DNA of 64,000 bases from JABLTI01 sp035528035 (GCA_035528035.1 DATKZI010000017.1:1-64000); one strand, 5' to 3'; positions 26,594-36,589 are shown, counted from the first letter of the stretch. Made by a program: numbers and translations. The notes: a model not told the origin generated them from the sequence alone.

Positions 26594-27514
26594 TTATTTT
26601 TCTTGTTCTCGTGAAATATACTCTGAAAGAATTTCATCAAGTAAACGTTTTCCTCTGAAGGTATGTTTACCATCTTCTTGATGCTTTTTAACTCCTTCGA
26701 GTACTTGCTGTATATGAACGTTTTCAACTGGTTTAAAAGTAATCTCAGCAGCAGGAATAAATTTCTTAATTCCATCAGCAATCTCTTGAGCTGTTACCCA
26801 AATTCCATCCACATTAACGATTTCAAAGTGAATTTCCTTGCTTCGCCAGAGATTGATCAAAATTTGAATAGCATCTTCTATATAAATAATTGGTACAGAT
26901 GTTTCTGGTGAAACATCCGCAATGTAAGGTCTTCCTTTTACAGCTTCTTCAACCATTTGGGTTGGGTATTTAGTTACCCCTAGGAAAGGACTACGACCTG
27001 GACCAACAATAACAGGAAAACGTACAGCTCTAAAATTAAGGGGAAATTTCTTAGAATAAATTGAACCAATAATTTCAGTACAAATCTTAAAGGAGCTATA
27101 GATAGTCCAAGGATCCATAAGATCCTCTTCAGTAAAGGGTGGTCTTCTATCAGGACCAAAAACTGTTGCTGAGCTTGGATATATAACAGTTTCAATACCA
27201 TGTTTTTGGGCAGAGTTTAGAATATTTAAGGTGCCTTCTACATTTACTTTGAAGGCTCTATAAGGATCTTCTTCGGTCATTGGAGGTAACATAGCTGCTA
27301 AATGAAAAACAGTGGTAAATTGATACTTTTCACATAAAGATTCAATATCAGCTATATTAGAAACATCACCTTGAACTAAGATGACACCTTTTATCTTATC
27401 TTTAGCTTTTTCAATGTCAAGATCGAGAATTACAACCTCTTTCTCAGCTTCCAATAATCTTTTTGCTAGATGTTGACCGAGAAATCCTGCTCCACCAGTG
27501 ATTAGTATAGCCAT
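26594..27514 (-). CDS. NAD-dependent sugar epimerase/dehydratase (extended SDR)
   Basis: The ~306-residue enzyme begins 'AILITGGAGFLGQHLA', the GxxGxxG NAD-binding motif. It continues 'VFHLAAMLPP', a 'YPSSATVFGP' catalytic serine region, and the YxxxK position at 'IYSSFKICTE' (Y-S-S-F-K). This is the UDP-glucose 4-epimerase-like group. The substrate is not determined. The start at ATG 27514 has GAAGGTAAG upstream; a TTG 15 bases earlier lies in it. Confidence 0.87.
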   Translation of the reverse strand: MAILITGGAGFLGQHLAKRLLEAEKEVVILDLDIEKAKDKIKGVILVQGDVSNIADIESLCEKYQFTTVFHLAAMLPPMTEEDPYRAFKVNVEGTLNILNSAQKHGIETVIYPSSATVFGPDRRPPFTEEDLMDPWTIYSSFKICTEIIGSIYSKKFPLNFRAVRFPVIVGPGRSPFLGVTKYPTQMVEEAVKGRPYIADVSPETSVPIIYIEDAIQILINLWRSKEIHFEIVNVDGIWVTAQEIADGIKKFIPAAEITFKPVENVHIQQVLEGVKKHQEDGKHTFRGKRLLDEILSEYISREQEK

Positions 27515-27595
27515 TTTTCTTACCTTCAATAGTTTAGTCTTAATACTAATATTCTTTTATTTATAGTTTTTAAAACTAACTCTTGATTTTATTTG

Positions 27596-28417
27596 TTATT
27601 TATCTTTAGTAAAATCCTTTAGGATAGGTTTGTATAAATCTACTCGTCGATCTATGAAGATATGATTCAAAGAAGTAACCATTTTGTTTCTTGCTACACT
27701 TGGATCTATCTCAACAATTTGCACTTCCTCTTTTTCTTCTGAAGATTGTGCTAATAGTTCCATTTTAGGACTAGTTATCTGACTCATACCAGTAAATTGA
27801 ACTCGTGATTCTGGTCTTATATCTTCACCAATTCTATTGGCTGTAATTGTGAAAATTCTATTTTCTATTGATCTACCAAGCATTGTTTTTTGTGCATAGG
27901 GTAAAACTAAATTGGCTGGGTGACAAATGATCTCAGCACCATTCAAAGCTAAAATACGAGTAATTTCAGGGAAAATCCAATCAAAACAGATAATGATACC
28001 TATTTTTGCTAAACCAATGTCATAAATTTTCAGAGGACCATTTCCAGGAGTAAAAAAGTTTTTTTCAGTATTAAAAAGGTGAATCTTTCTATATACATCA
28101 ATAAACCCATCTGGACCAATCAAAACTGCTGAATTGTAGAACTTCGAATCCAAAGCTTTCTCACAGATCCCTGCTACAAGATAGGTATCAGTTTCTTTTG
28201 CTGCTTTTTCCCATGCTCTTATACTGGATCCATCAGGTATCTTCTCACCTAGACGTTGTAATTCGCTAATGTCTTCAAATAGATAACCAGTAGTGCAAAG
28301 CTCGGGTAAGACCACTAAATTAGCTTCGCTACTTTCTTCAATTAGCTCAATTGTTCTTGCAAGATTTTTTTCTCTCTCACCAAATATTGGATTAGTTTGT
28401 ATAAAACCAATTTTCAT
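27596..28417 (-). CDS. Carbon-nitrogen hydrolase (nitrilase superfamily)
   Basis: The 273-residue enzyme carries the Glu-Lys-Cys triad of the nitrilase fold: Glu in 'LVVLPELCTTGY' (about residue 40), Lys in 'VYRKIHLFN' (about 113), Cys in 'IGIIICFDWIFPE' (about 147). Such enzymes hydrolyse amides such as omega-amidated dicarboxylates or N-carbamoyl compounds. AGAGGT precedes the ATG. It is upstream of the epimerase gene on the same strand, 81 bases apart. Confidence 0.9.
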   Translation of the reverse strand: MKIGFIQTNPIFGEREKNLARTIELIEESSEANLVVLPELCTTGYLFEDISELQRLGEKIPDGSSIRAWEKAAKETDTYLVAGICEKALDSKFYNSAVLIGPDGFIDVYRKIHLFNTEKNFFTPGNGPLKIYDIGLAKIGIIICFDWIFPEITRILALNGAEIICHPANLVLPYAQKTMLGRSIENRIFTITANRIGEDIRPESRVQFTGMSQITSPKMELLAQSSEEKEEVQIVEIDPSVARNKMVTSLNHIFIDRRVDLYKPILKDFTKDK

Positions 28418-28515
28418 TAGAAAATACCTCTAAATAAATTACTTAGTTAATTCGCTATTAATATAATTTTTCAGTAAGAAATATAATAAAGAAAACAAAA
28501 TTTCTCAAAAAGAGA

Positions 28516-28540
28516 AAGAAGTACTGGGTAGAAACCCAGT
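28516..28540 (-). terminator. Hairpin terminator after zinc-ribbon pair
   Basis: ACTGGGT (28523-28529) pairs with ACCCAGT (28534-28540). On the minus strand a TTCTTTCTCTTTTTG stretch follows. It lies just after the stop of the 28559-29536 gene. Confidence 0.6.
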
Positions 28541-28558
28541 CTATAACAAAATAAAATA

Positions 28559-29536
28559 CTACTCCGCAGCAACTTTTTTCTTCGTTAGAGTTTCTTTGAT
28601 ACCAAAAATCAAGAGTCCAGCGAAAATAACTGCAGCAGCTATTCCTGCTATTTGCCATAGAGGTTGTTGTAAAGCTAAATAGATAGCTCCACCTATGATA
28701 CCTATAGCAGCAATTATGAAAGCCAATCCCCAAAATCGATGAGAACGCGATACGGGATATTCTGCTCGTAAAACTTTACCCCTTGCGGCATCAACCAATG
28801 CTTCTCCTTTCCAGTTGCCATAATTATAGACAACTCGATAGAAGGGTACATGGAGATAGGAAACTTCTTTCATATTGATGTTTTGATTCATACCATCTAT
28901 TTTGAAAATTTCACGATAGATTAGCTGAGAGTGACGAGCTTTTACTTGATCTTCAGCCATTCGAAAAGCATCTTGGTAACCGATTTCAGTATCATAAATT
29001 TTTCCGCCTTCCGCTCTTACAGCACTCATATCAAATGCTTCTTTTGCACCGACCGGTATTTTTTCGTCGCGTATTTCCTTGTGTTTTTCGCCATAGCCAA
29101 AGATAAGACAAGTTTGATCTAAATCGATTGAACCACGTTCAGGTCTTGTTTGTATGTCAATGCTTCTACTCCACATTTGACTATGACCACCTGGACAATA
29201 TTTTCCAAGCCCTTGATAATCAGTATGGCCATGGAATTTGAACATCCAGAATGGCATCATCCGTAATTCAAATTCTGTAAAGACTGCTTTATCAGCGAAG
29301 TCTGTTGGAACGCCTACATATTTAGATAGATATTCTGGAATAAGTTCTTGTAATAATGAGCCACTAAAATAAACTTGTAACATGTGATGATTTTGGAATG
29401 TTTTCCCTGTTTGTAATTCATTGGGTGTACCACAATATTCGCAAGTTACTACTGAAGCAAATGGTGGAATATTATTCTCCGCTTGACAATTACCACATTG
29501 AAGTTTTCTTGATTGGGTTTGTTGTTCGACTGCCAT
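28559..29536 (-). CDS. Zinc-ribbon membrane protein (second of a pair)
   Basis: The ~325-residue protein has an N-terminal zinc ribbon (LQCGNC and VTCEYCG), a ~200-residue central soluble region with 'MLQVYFSGSLLQELIPEYLS' character (part quoted), and two C-terminal membrane helices ('GLAFIIAAIGIIGGAIYLAL' and 'IAGIAAAVIFAGLLIFG'). The ATG at 29536 follows the upstream stop by a few bases, with GGGAGATGA as ribosome binding site, so translation is coupled. No named family is recognised; it is related in layout to the gene at 29542. Confidence 0.75.
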   Translation of the reverse strand: MAVEQQTQSRKLQCGNCQAENNIPPFASVVTCEYCGTPNELQTGKTFQNHHMLQVYFSGSLLQELIPEYLSKYVGVPTDFADKAVFTEFELRMMPFWMFKFHGHTDYQGLGKYCPGGHSQMWSRSIDIQTRPERGSIDLDQTCLIFGYGEKHKEIRDEKIPVGAKEAFDMSAVRAEGGKIYDTEIGYQDAFRMAEDQVKARHSQLIYREIFKIDGMNQNINMKEVSYLHVPFYRVVYNYGNWKGEALVDAARGKVLRAEYPVSRSHRFWGLAFIIAAIGIIGGAIYLALQQPLWQIAGIAAAVIFAGLLIFGIKETLTKKKVAAE

Positions 29537-29541
29537 TTTAA

Positions 29542-30714
29542 TCATCTCCCATCCATCCTGTGTCCACATTTTTCACAGAATGTTTGATTTGGTTCAAGTG
29601 GATCTCGACAATTTGGACAGAACTTAGGCACAGGTTGTCCCGTTGCTACTGCTGAAGTTTGTTGCACCATCGCAGCTCTTTGATCAGGAGCTAGCTGTTG
29701 GAAATCAAACAAACTAACTTTACCTCCACTAGATTTTATCTTATGTGGTTTAAAGGACCGCACTAGTAGGAATATTGCTAGACCAACTAATATTGCTGCT
29801 AAAACACCAAAGACTATAGCATACCATACTTGATCTTCAATACCACCATACAGATTAAATCCAACTTGCACTAATGGTGGTGCACCAATGAAAAATAGTA
29901 AAGCGAAAAAGATCATAAGCTTTCTATTCTTAATAGGTTGCTCTTCACGTAAGAGTTGACCAGTTCCCCAATGATAAGCAGCTCTATAAGATCTTCCTTG
30001 AATTTTTCTTCTTATTAGTAACAAAGGTTCGTGTAGTAAAGTAGGTGGACCTAATGGCTTAAATTGCACTTTTGTATCAAACACTTCATGCATTTCAGAT
30101 TTTGCTCTTTGATAAGCAGCTTCATAAACAGTTTCACCTGCTTTTTTTGCTGCTTCATCTTGACCCCATTCAGGGCTTAAAGCAACTAGAGAACGAGAAG
30201 TATCCTTACTTGCCAAGTCTTTGATATATTCCGGACTGAATGGTATTGGCTGCCCTCCTACACTTCTGGTAACAGAAGAAATTAGTTCACTTGCTCCAAA
30301 CATAGTTATTTCTTGTCGTGCTAGAAATCTTACCGAATGACTGCCTTGGTGGTAAATTTTCCAAGGACGATATTCAACAATCGTTTTAGTTTCAGTATAG
30401 GTCTGACCACCACGACGAACTGTTTTGGTTTCGGTTCGTTCTCTTCTCTGATATCCAGCAGCTTCCATATTGACATCCGCTTTTACATCAAAGAAAGGAA
30501 TTAGAATTAATTCCATTTGACGCACAATACCAGGTCCTGGAGGAGGAGTTATAGGGATTGGTTTGATTATTGCGTGAGGAGAGATTTTACTTTCAGCAAC
30601 AATTTCTCCACAGAAATTGCATATTACTAGAAGAGATTCTGCTGAAGGTTTCATAGGAGCCCCACATGTTGGGCACATTAATGTTTTGACTAACGCATGT
30701 TCTTGAGTACTCAA
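29542..30714 (-). CDS. Zinc-ribbon membrane protein (first of a pair)
   Basis: The 390-residue protein has zinc ribbons at both ends: 'MCPTCGAPMKP' with 'VICNFCGE' at residues about 13-38, and 'FCPNCRDPLEPNQTFCEKCG' (20 residues) at about 366-385. Between them is a soluble domain with 'RVVR..' and 'SHSVRFLARQEI' segments, and two membrane helices (about 265-285, 298-320). It precedes and is coupled to the 28559 gene. The double ribbon plus membrane anchor suggests a cytoplasmic binding platform held at the membrane; the function is unknown. Confidence 0.75.
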   Translation of the reverse strand: MSTQEHALVKTLMCPTCGAPMKPSAESLLVICNFCGEIVAESKISPHAIIKPIPITPPPGPGIVRQMELILIPFFDVKADVNMEAAGYQRRERTETKTVRRGGQTYTETKTIVEYRPWKIYHQGSHSVRFLARQEITMFGASELISSVTRSVGGQPIPFSPEYIKDLASKDTSRSLVALSPEWGQDEAAKKAGETVYEAAYQRAKSEMHEVFDTKVQFKPLGPPTLLHEPLLLIRRKIQGRSYRAAYHWGTGQLLREEQPIKNRKLMIFFALLFFIGAPPLVQVGFNLYGGIEDQVWYAIVFGVLAAILVGLAIFLLVRSFKPHKIKSSGGKVSLFDFQQLAPDQRAAMVQQTSAVATGQPVPKFCPNCRDPLEPNQTFCEKCGHRMDGR

Positions 30715-30839
30715 ATGTTTTCACGCCTAATTAACGCTTATAATATGATTAGGATGGTTAAGATTCATCCAATAAGAGATTCTATAAGCTTATAATAAAT
30801 TAAGATTGCGTTTCTGGATATTTATTCAAAAAGTGCTAA

Positions 30840-33293
30840 TTATTGATCATTTCCAGTAATTTTTGATTTAAATAATTTCAATCTCAATGAATTTGTAACA
30901 ACAATAACTGAGCTAGAAGCCATTGCAATCGCAGCCATCCAAGGTAGTAATAAACCTAATGCTGCTACAGGTATAGCAATTATGTTAAAGATAAAAGCCC
31001 ATAAGAGATTTTCTTTAATAATCCTTAAAGTTGCTTTACTCAGATAAATAGCATCTACTACTTGGGTTAAATCACTACGCATCAAAGTAACTGATGAGGT
31101 TTCAATAGAAATGTCTGTACCAGAAGCTACTGCAAAACCAATATCTGCTTGAGCAAGAGCGGGGGCATCATTGATACCATCACCAACCATTCCTACTTTA
31201 TGACCTTTTTCTTGTAATTCTTTAACTATATTTGCTTTTTCTTCAGGAAGAACTTCTGCGTAAATTTTGGTTATTCCAGCTTGTTTAGCAATTGCATTTG
31301 CAGTTCTTTCATTATCACCTGTGAGCATTACAACTTCTTTACCCATTTTATTCAAGATTTTTACTGCTTGTTTTGAAGATTCTTTTATAACATCAGCAAC
31401 AGCAATTAATCCAATCACGCTAGTATTTAGGGCAACTATCATGACAGTTTTACCATTGACTTGTAATGAATCCATTTGTGTGAGTACTCTTTCAACAACA
31501 TTAATATTAATTTCAGATAATAAACTTACATTACCTAGAATAATTTTATTGGTCTCTACAGTTGCAACGATTCCTTTGCCAGGAATAGCATTGAATTCTT
31601 TAGGATCTGTTAACTGAAGATTTTTCATAGAAGCATATCTTACAATTGCTTCACCTAAAGAATGTTCAGATCCTTTCTCAGCACTTGCAGCAAGTCGTAT
31701 GATTTCGTCTTCTGTGTAATCAAAATTAATAACAATTACATCTGTTACTTCAGGAACACCCTTAGTTAAGGTTCCAGTTTTATCAAAAACTATAGTGTCT
31801 ATTTCCAAGGTTTTTTCTAAAGATTCAGCATTTTTGAATAAAATACCTAGTTCTGCTCCTTTCCCTGAACCTACCATAATACCTGTTGGAGTGGCAAGTC
31901 CTAATGCACAAGGGCAAGCGATAACTAAAACAGCAATAGTATTCAATATTGCATGTGTATACCAACTTACAGTAATGTCAAACCATGTAGGTTGTATTCC
32001 AAAGCCACCAAGAAGAAGCCAGATAGCTAGGATAATAAGAGCTATTATTATAACTGCAGGAACGAAATATGCAGATACTTTATCAGCTAATCTTTGAACT
32101 GGAGCTTTACTACCTTGTGCATCTTCAACCGATTTAATGATTTGAGATAGCATTGTATCTGAGCCAACTTTTTCAGCTGTAAATTTGAGATAACCATTTT
32201 TGTTAATTGTAGCACCTATAATCAAATCACCTGGTTTTTTATCAGCCAATAAACTCTCACCAGTTATCATCGATTCATCAACAGCAGAAATTCCATCTAT
32301 GATGGTTCCGTCAACAGGGACTTTTTCACCAGGTCTTACAGAAACGATATCACCAACCAAAACATCTTCAATTGGTATATCTATTTCATTCCCATCACGA
32401 ATTACTCGTGCAGTTTTTGCTTGTAAACCCATAAGTTTAGCAATTGAATCTGAAGTTCGACCTTTAGCTATAGCTTCTAAAAATTTACCTATAGTTAAAG
32501 CTGTAAGTATGATTGCTGCTGATTCAAAATAAATGTCTCTTCTTCCTAAACCTAATGAGACTAAACTGTAGATAAAAGCAGCACTACTACCTAATGATAC
32601 CAACACATCCATATTTGAAGTGAAATGTGTTACTGCTTTGAATGCACTCTTAAAAAATGGCCATCCAACAAAGAAGTAAACCGGAGTAGTAAGAGTTAAC
32701 AGCACCCATGGTTGCCAATTTTGATCCATAAAAAATGGAATCATACCAAAAATCATTATTGGTACAGAAAAAATAACACCAAAAATCAATCGATTTCGAT
32801 ATCTAAGTCGTTCTTCCCTTTCCAATCGACGTCTTTGACTTAAAGCATCTTCTTCAATAGATTTTTCAACATCATAACCAACTGAACGAATAGCATTCTC
32901 TAACATTGATATATTAACAATGCTTGGATTAAATTCAATTGTTGCTTTTCTTGTAGTTAGATTTACAACAGTTGAAATTACCCCATTAATTTTCGTTAAA
33001 GCTTTTTCAACATTCATTGCACATGAAGAACAAGTCATTCCTGAAACAACAATTTCAACCTTTTCTTTTCTAATGCCGTAACCAACACTCTCAATAGCAT
33101 CAGCTAAATCAGCTTCTGAAACAAGAGATGGATCAAAACTAATAACAGCTTCATTGGTTGCTAAGCTTACGACTGCTTCAGTTACACCATTTGTTTTATT
33201 TAAGGCTCTTTCAACAGCACTACTACAAGAAGCACAGGTCATTCCTGTAACGCCAATTTTTGTTGTTTTTTTTGTTTTTTCAGTTTCAGACAT
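30840..33293 (-). CDS. copA: Copper-exporting P1B-type ATPase
   Basis: The 817-residue pump has two N-terminal heavy-metal domains with GMTCxxC at C20/C23 and C88/C91. Eight membrane helices follow, with the CPC metal site in 'LVIACPCALGLATP', the phosphorylation motif 'VFDKTGTLTKG', 'GEKVPVDG', the 'SEHSLGEAIV' HP motif and 'MVGDGINDAPALAQADIG' (18 quoted). It should export Cu(I) from the cytoplasm using ATP. A CopZ-like chaperone gene lies 28 bases upstream in the same direction, supporting copper specificity. Confidence 0.93.
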   Translation of the reverse strand: MSETEKTKKTTKIGVTGMTCASCSSAVERALNKTNGVTEAVVSLATNEAVISFDPSLVSEADLADAIESVGYGIRKEKVEIVVSGMTCSSCAMNVEKALTKINGVISTVVNLTTRKATIEFNPSIVNISMLENAIRSVGYDVEKSIEEDALSQRRRLEREERLRYRNRLIFGVIFSVPIMIFGMIPFFMDQNWQPWVLLTLTTPVYFFVGWPFFKSAFKAVTHFTSNMDVLVSLGSSAAFIYSLVSLGLGRRDIYFESAAIILTALTIGKFLEAIAKGRTSDSIAKLMGLQAKTARVIRDGNEIDIPIEDVLVGDIVSVRPGEKVPVDGTIIDGISAVDESMITGESLLADKKPGDLIIGATINKNGYLKFTAEKVGSDTMLSQIIKSVEDAQGSKAPVQRLADKVSAYFVPAVIIIALIILAIWLLLGGFGIQPTWFDITVSWYTHAILNTIAVLVIACPCALGLATPTGIMVGSGKGAELGILFKNAESLEKTLEIDTIVFDKTGTLTKGVPEVTDVIVINFDYTEDEIIRLAASAEKGSEHSLGEAIVRYASMKNLQLTDPKEFNAIPGKGIVATVETNKIILGNVSLLSEININVVERVLTQMDSLQVNGKTVMIVALNTSVIGLIAVADVIKESSKQAVKILNKMGKEVVMLTGDNERTANAIAKQAGITKIYAEVLPEEKANIVKELQEKGHKVGMVGDGINDAPALAQADIGFAVASGTDISIETSSVTLMRSDLTQVVDAIYLSKATLRIIKENLLWAFIFNIIAIPVAALGLLLPWMAAIAMASSSVIVVTNSLRLKLFKSKITGNDQ

Positions 33294-33320
33294 AATTTCT
33301 TCACATTTAATCTTATCGAA

Positions 33321-33545
33321 TTATTTTTCGCTTTCTACTTTATAACCTAAAGTTTCAATTGTATCTACTAACTTTTGTTTTTTAATCAATGACTCATCAA
33401 ATTCGATAACAGCTGAACCTTCTTTGAAATTAGCCTCAGCATTTTTTACTCCATCTAATCTTGATACTGCTCTGCCAATTGATGCTGCGCATCCATTGCA
33501 GCTCATGCCACTGACTTTAAAAGTAATTTTTGTATTTTTTCCCAT
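33321..33545 (-). CDS. copZ: Copper chaperone, heavy-metal-associated domain
   Basis: The ~74-residue single HMA domain has 'KVSGMSCNGCAASIGRAV' with the metal-binding CxxC and ends 'IETLGYKVESEK'. It would hand Cu(I) to CopA. The start at ATG 33545 (MGKNTK) has GGGTGAT just upstream; the GTG nine bases earlier is inside it. It is the first gene of the copZ-copA unit. Confidence 0.9.
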   Translation of the reverse strand: MGKNTKITFKVSGMSCNGCAASIGRAVSRLDGVKNAEANFKEGSAVIEFDESLIKKQKLVDTIETLGYKVESEK

Positions 33546-33704
33546 GAAAATCACCCGTTTTTATTACTAATTATATTAATCCTTTTTTTGGTTATCAATC
33601 CCACCATTTACAAATTAATAGAAAATATAGTAAAATCATTATTTATTGCTATAAATTAATCTAATTTACCTAATCTATTTTTTCCTTTATTAAGAAAAGA
33701 AAAA

Positions 33705-34706
33705 TTAAATTTTCTTCCCAAAGACATCACTATATGCAAATAACGCTGGACCACCACCCGAATGTAAAAATAATACTGAAGCGTCAGGTGGTATTTCTTC
33801 TGATTTAACAAGATCAATTAACCCTACCATCGCTTTGCCATTATAAACAGGATCCAAAAATATTCCCTCTAATTTAGCTATTAGTTTAACAGCATCAATC
33901 ATTTCTTTATTAGGTATACCATATCCTTCCCCTGAATATTTATCCATAACAATAATTTCTGAATCACCAATTACTAAATCAAGTTTCCATTCTTGCTCAA
34001 AATCAGCGATAATTTTTCTAATTTCATTAATAATTTCTTTTTTACTGTCCCCGACCCCAATTCCAACAATTTCCATTTCTGGAAAATATAATTTTTTACC
34101 AATTAAAATACCTGCTTGTGTACCTGCACTGCCGGTTGGGTGTATAAAATAATCAAATATTACATCCATATTTGCTGATTGTTGAGCTATTTCCTGAATA
34201 CATAAAACATAGCCAAGGACACCGATTTTATTGGAACCACCTGTAGGAATAATATAGGGGTGTCTTCCACTATTTCTTAAATTCTCAGCAAGTTCCACCA
34301 TAGCTATTTTTCTATCTGCTGAAGTCCTCACACGATGTATCTTAGTATCTAAGATTTGATTTAATAAGAGATTACCCGTAAAACCATCACCGATATGAGA
34401 ATCTGATAATACTAATTCACAATCTAATCCTAGTCTTGCTGTACAAGCAGCTGTTTGTAAGCAATGGTTTGAGGTTACAGCTCCTTCTGTTATAATAACA
34501 TCAGAACCTTTCAACAAAGCATCTGCTAATAAAAATTCTAATTTACGATTTTTATTTCCACCAAAAGCTATACCTGTTAAATCATCACGTTTTATATAGA
34601 TTTTTGCTTTGCCTAAATATTCGGTTAATCTTTCCATAGGTATTAATGGAGTAGGTAACAAGCAATGTTCAATTCTTGGAATGGATTTAAGATCGAAATC
34701 TAACAT
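33705..34706 (-). CDS. PLP-dependent D-cysteine desulfhydrase/ACC deaminase-family enzyme
   Basis: The 333-residue enzyme is a fold-type II PLP protein: 'CLLPTPLIPMERL' near the start, the PLP lysine in 'FGGNKNRKLEFLL' (about residue 52), and 'HPTGSAGTQAGILIG' (phosphate cradle), ending 'VLFLHSGGGPALFAY'. The substrate may be D-cysteine or an aminocyclopropane carboxylate; sequence alone does not say. It is monocistronic, with a 159-base gap to copZ. Confidence 0.88.
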   Translation of the reverse strand: MLDFDLKSIPRIEHCLLPTPLIPMERLTEYLGKAKIYIKRDDLTGIAFGGNKNRKLEFLLADALLKGSDVIITEGAVTSNHCLQTAACTARLGLDCELVLSDSHIGDGFTGNLLLNQILDTKIHRVRTSADRKIAMVELAENLRNSGRHPYIIPTGGSNKIGVLGYVLCIQEIAQQSANMDVIFDYFIHPTGSAGTQAGILIGKKLYFPEMEIVGIGVGDSKKEIINEIRKIIADFEQEWKLDLVIGDSEIIVMDKYSGEGYGIPNKEMIDAVKLIAKLEGIFLDPVYNGKAMVGLIDLVKSEEIPPDASVLFLHSGGGPALFAYSDVFGKKI

Positions 34707-34853
34707 AAATACTAATTATTGTTTAAACTTTTATTATTAACGCATGAAAAATAAATAATTTACCACTAACGGAGTCAGTAAGGAAACTTTATTATAGATA
34801 TTAATACTATTTCTTTACTTCATTTGAATATAATATAATTCAGGAGAACCAAT

Positions 34854-35954
34854 TTGGTATCAGACAATGTAATTGCTGTACTCTTGGGAATACTGGCAAA
34901 TTCAATTTATAATATAGGTTTAGTTTTTAAAAAGAAAGGAACTTGCACTTTACCGGACATAGAAGAACAATCCTTCTGGCAAAATATTAAAAATTTTGCG
35001 AAATGCAAAGCATGGGTTTTCGGTTATTCTTTGACACTCATCCAATGGTTCCCTTTAATGTATGCAATTAAAATTGGATCTCTCTCATTAGTAGCTCCAA
35101 CAATGGCAGTTGGATTTGTTGTTTTAATTATCTTTTCTAGGATTTTTCTTAAAGAACCCATCTCAATTATGGAAATTTTAGGTATAACCGTGATAATGGG
35201 TTCAATAATTGCATTATACTCAATATCTCATTTAGAATCAGGTAAATTCACTTTAGATGATATGTTAACAAGATTTAGCTGGCCAAAAGGATATGGTACA
35301 CTAATTACCATTGGAATAATTATAGCTGTACTCCTTGCAGTAACAATCAAAAGAAAATATCCACAAGCAGGAGGACTAATGGCTATAGCTTCAGGGTGTA
35401 GCTATGCATTTGCGACAATTTTCGCAAAAGGAACAATAGGTAGTTTACAGTTTGGTTCCCCGGACTTTTTCAAAGATTCTCTTGGCAGGTGGGAGTGGTG
35501 GATTTTTCTAATTGTAATGCTACTAGGTTATTTTGTAGCTTTTACTTCCCAACAAATGGCTCTGCAAAAAGGGAAATCAATTGTTGTTTCACCAACACTA
35601 GATATTATGAATTTATTTACACAAGTAATGGCTGGAGTAATTGTTTTTGCTGAATGGTATGAAGTTTGGCCAACGCTTTACCTTTGGCAAAAAGTAATAA
35701 AAATTGGATCAATAGTGCTAATCATTATAGGGGTTGCTATGCTTTCATTCTTCTCAGCAAAAGATGAATTGAAAGATACGAAAGCAGTCGTAGAAGAAAA
35801 AATAGAAGAAGAAGAAATTAAGAGTGAAGTTCGGCAAGAAGATGAGGATACTACTAATTTGGGTTTAGAGAAAAACATCATGAAAATTGATCAAGAAATA
35901 TCAACAACAAATTATGAAGAAGCTAAACAAATTACCATCAATCCAAATAAGTAA
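34854..35954 (+). CDS. Membrane transporter, NIPA/DMT-like
   Basis: The 366-residue protein has nine or ten membrane helices starting 'IAVLLGILANSIYNIGLVFKK', the pattern of NIPA magnesium transporters and drug/metabolite (DMT) carriers ('SLVAPTMAVGFVVL', 'FLKEPISIMEILG'). The last ~70 residues are a charged cytoplasmic tail rich in Glu and Lys. A TTG start at 34854 has AGGAG 9 bases upstream. The substrate is unknown. Confidence 0.78.
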   Translation: MVSDNVIAVLLGILANSIYNIGLVFKKKGTCTLPDIEEQSFWQNIKNFAKCKAWVFGYSLTLIQWFPLMYAIKIGSLSLVAPTMAVGFVVLIIFSRIFLKEPISIMEILGITVIMGSIIALYSISHLESGKFTLDDMLTRFSWPKGYGTLITIGIIIAVLLAVTIKRKYPQAGGLMAIASGCSYAFATIFAKGTIGSLQFGSPDFFKDSLGRWEWWIFLIVMLLGYFVAFTSQQMALQKGKSIVVSPTLDIMNLFTQVMAGVIVFAEWYEVWPTLYLWQKVIKIGSIVLIIIGVAMLSFFSAKDELKDTKAVVEEKIEEEEIKSEVRQEDEDTTNLGLEKNIMKIDQEISTTNYEEAKQITINPNK

Positions 35955-36016
35955 ATCTTATTTACAATTAATTTATATAACTAGAGAATTTCTTTTTTTA
36001 TAAATGGTGGAACCAA

Positions 36017-36562
36017 TTGTTTGAAGGAGAAAAAATTAGATTAAGGTCAATTGAACTTACAGATGTAGATGATATTTTAAAGAATTTCAATAATTTAAAG
36101 CTTAGAAAATTCCTATCTACACCTTTTCCCTATGCTAAAGAGGAAGAAGAAGATTGGATAAGAAATACTTGGCAAAATAGAAGACAAGGTAGAGAATATC
36201 AATTTGCCATAGAAGAAAAAGTATCAAAAGAATTTCTAGGCACATGTGGTTTATTTGATATTGATCGAATTGTACGCTCATGTGAATTAGGTATAGCAAT
36301 TCATGCTGAAAAGAATTGGAGTAAGGGGTATGGAACCGATACCATGAACGTTCTTTTGAAGTTTGGCTTTGAATATATTAATCTTAATAGAATTCAGTTA
36401 CGAGTCTTCGATTTTAATGAAAGAGGTATTAGAACATATGAAAAGGTTGGTTTTACTAATGTAGGAAAGTTACGTCAAGCTCATTTCTTTGATGGAAAAT
36501 ATATTGATGTTATTTTCATGGATATTCTATATGATGAATGGATAAAAAAAAATAAAGAATAA
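36017..36562 (+). CDS. GNAT-family N-acetyltransferase (RimJ/RimL-like)
   Basis: The 181-residue protein has the GNAT layout: 'KIRLRSIELTDVDDIL' at the start, 'IGIAIHAEKNWSKGYGTD'-type motif A (the acetyl-CoA loop at about 100-112), and 'LRVFDFNERGIRTYEKVGF' (19 residues). It probably acetylates an amine, perhaps a protein N-terminus as RimJ/RimL do. A TTG start at 36017 has GGTGG upstream. Confidence 0.88.
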   Translation: MFEGEKIRLRSIELTDVDDILKNFNNLKLRKFLSTPFPYAKEEEEDWIRNTWQNRRQGREYQFAIEEKVSKEFLGTCGLFDIDRIVRSCELGIAIHAEKNWSKGYGTDTMNVLLKFGFEYINLNRIQLRVFDFNERGIRTYEKVGFTNVGKLRQAHFFDGKYIDVIFMDILYDEWIKKNKE

Positions 36563-36586
36563 AGAAAATTAATTATGATTTTCTTT
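36561..36586. terminator. Hairpin between convergent GNAT and esterase genes
   Basis: AAAGAAAAT (36561-36569) pairs with ATTTTCTTT (36578-36586). It lies between the two stops and can serve both strands. Confidence 0.5.
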
Positions 36587-36589
36587 ATC

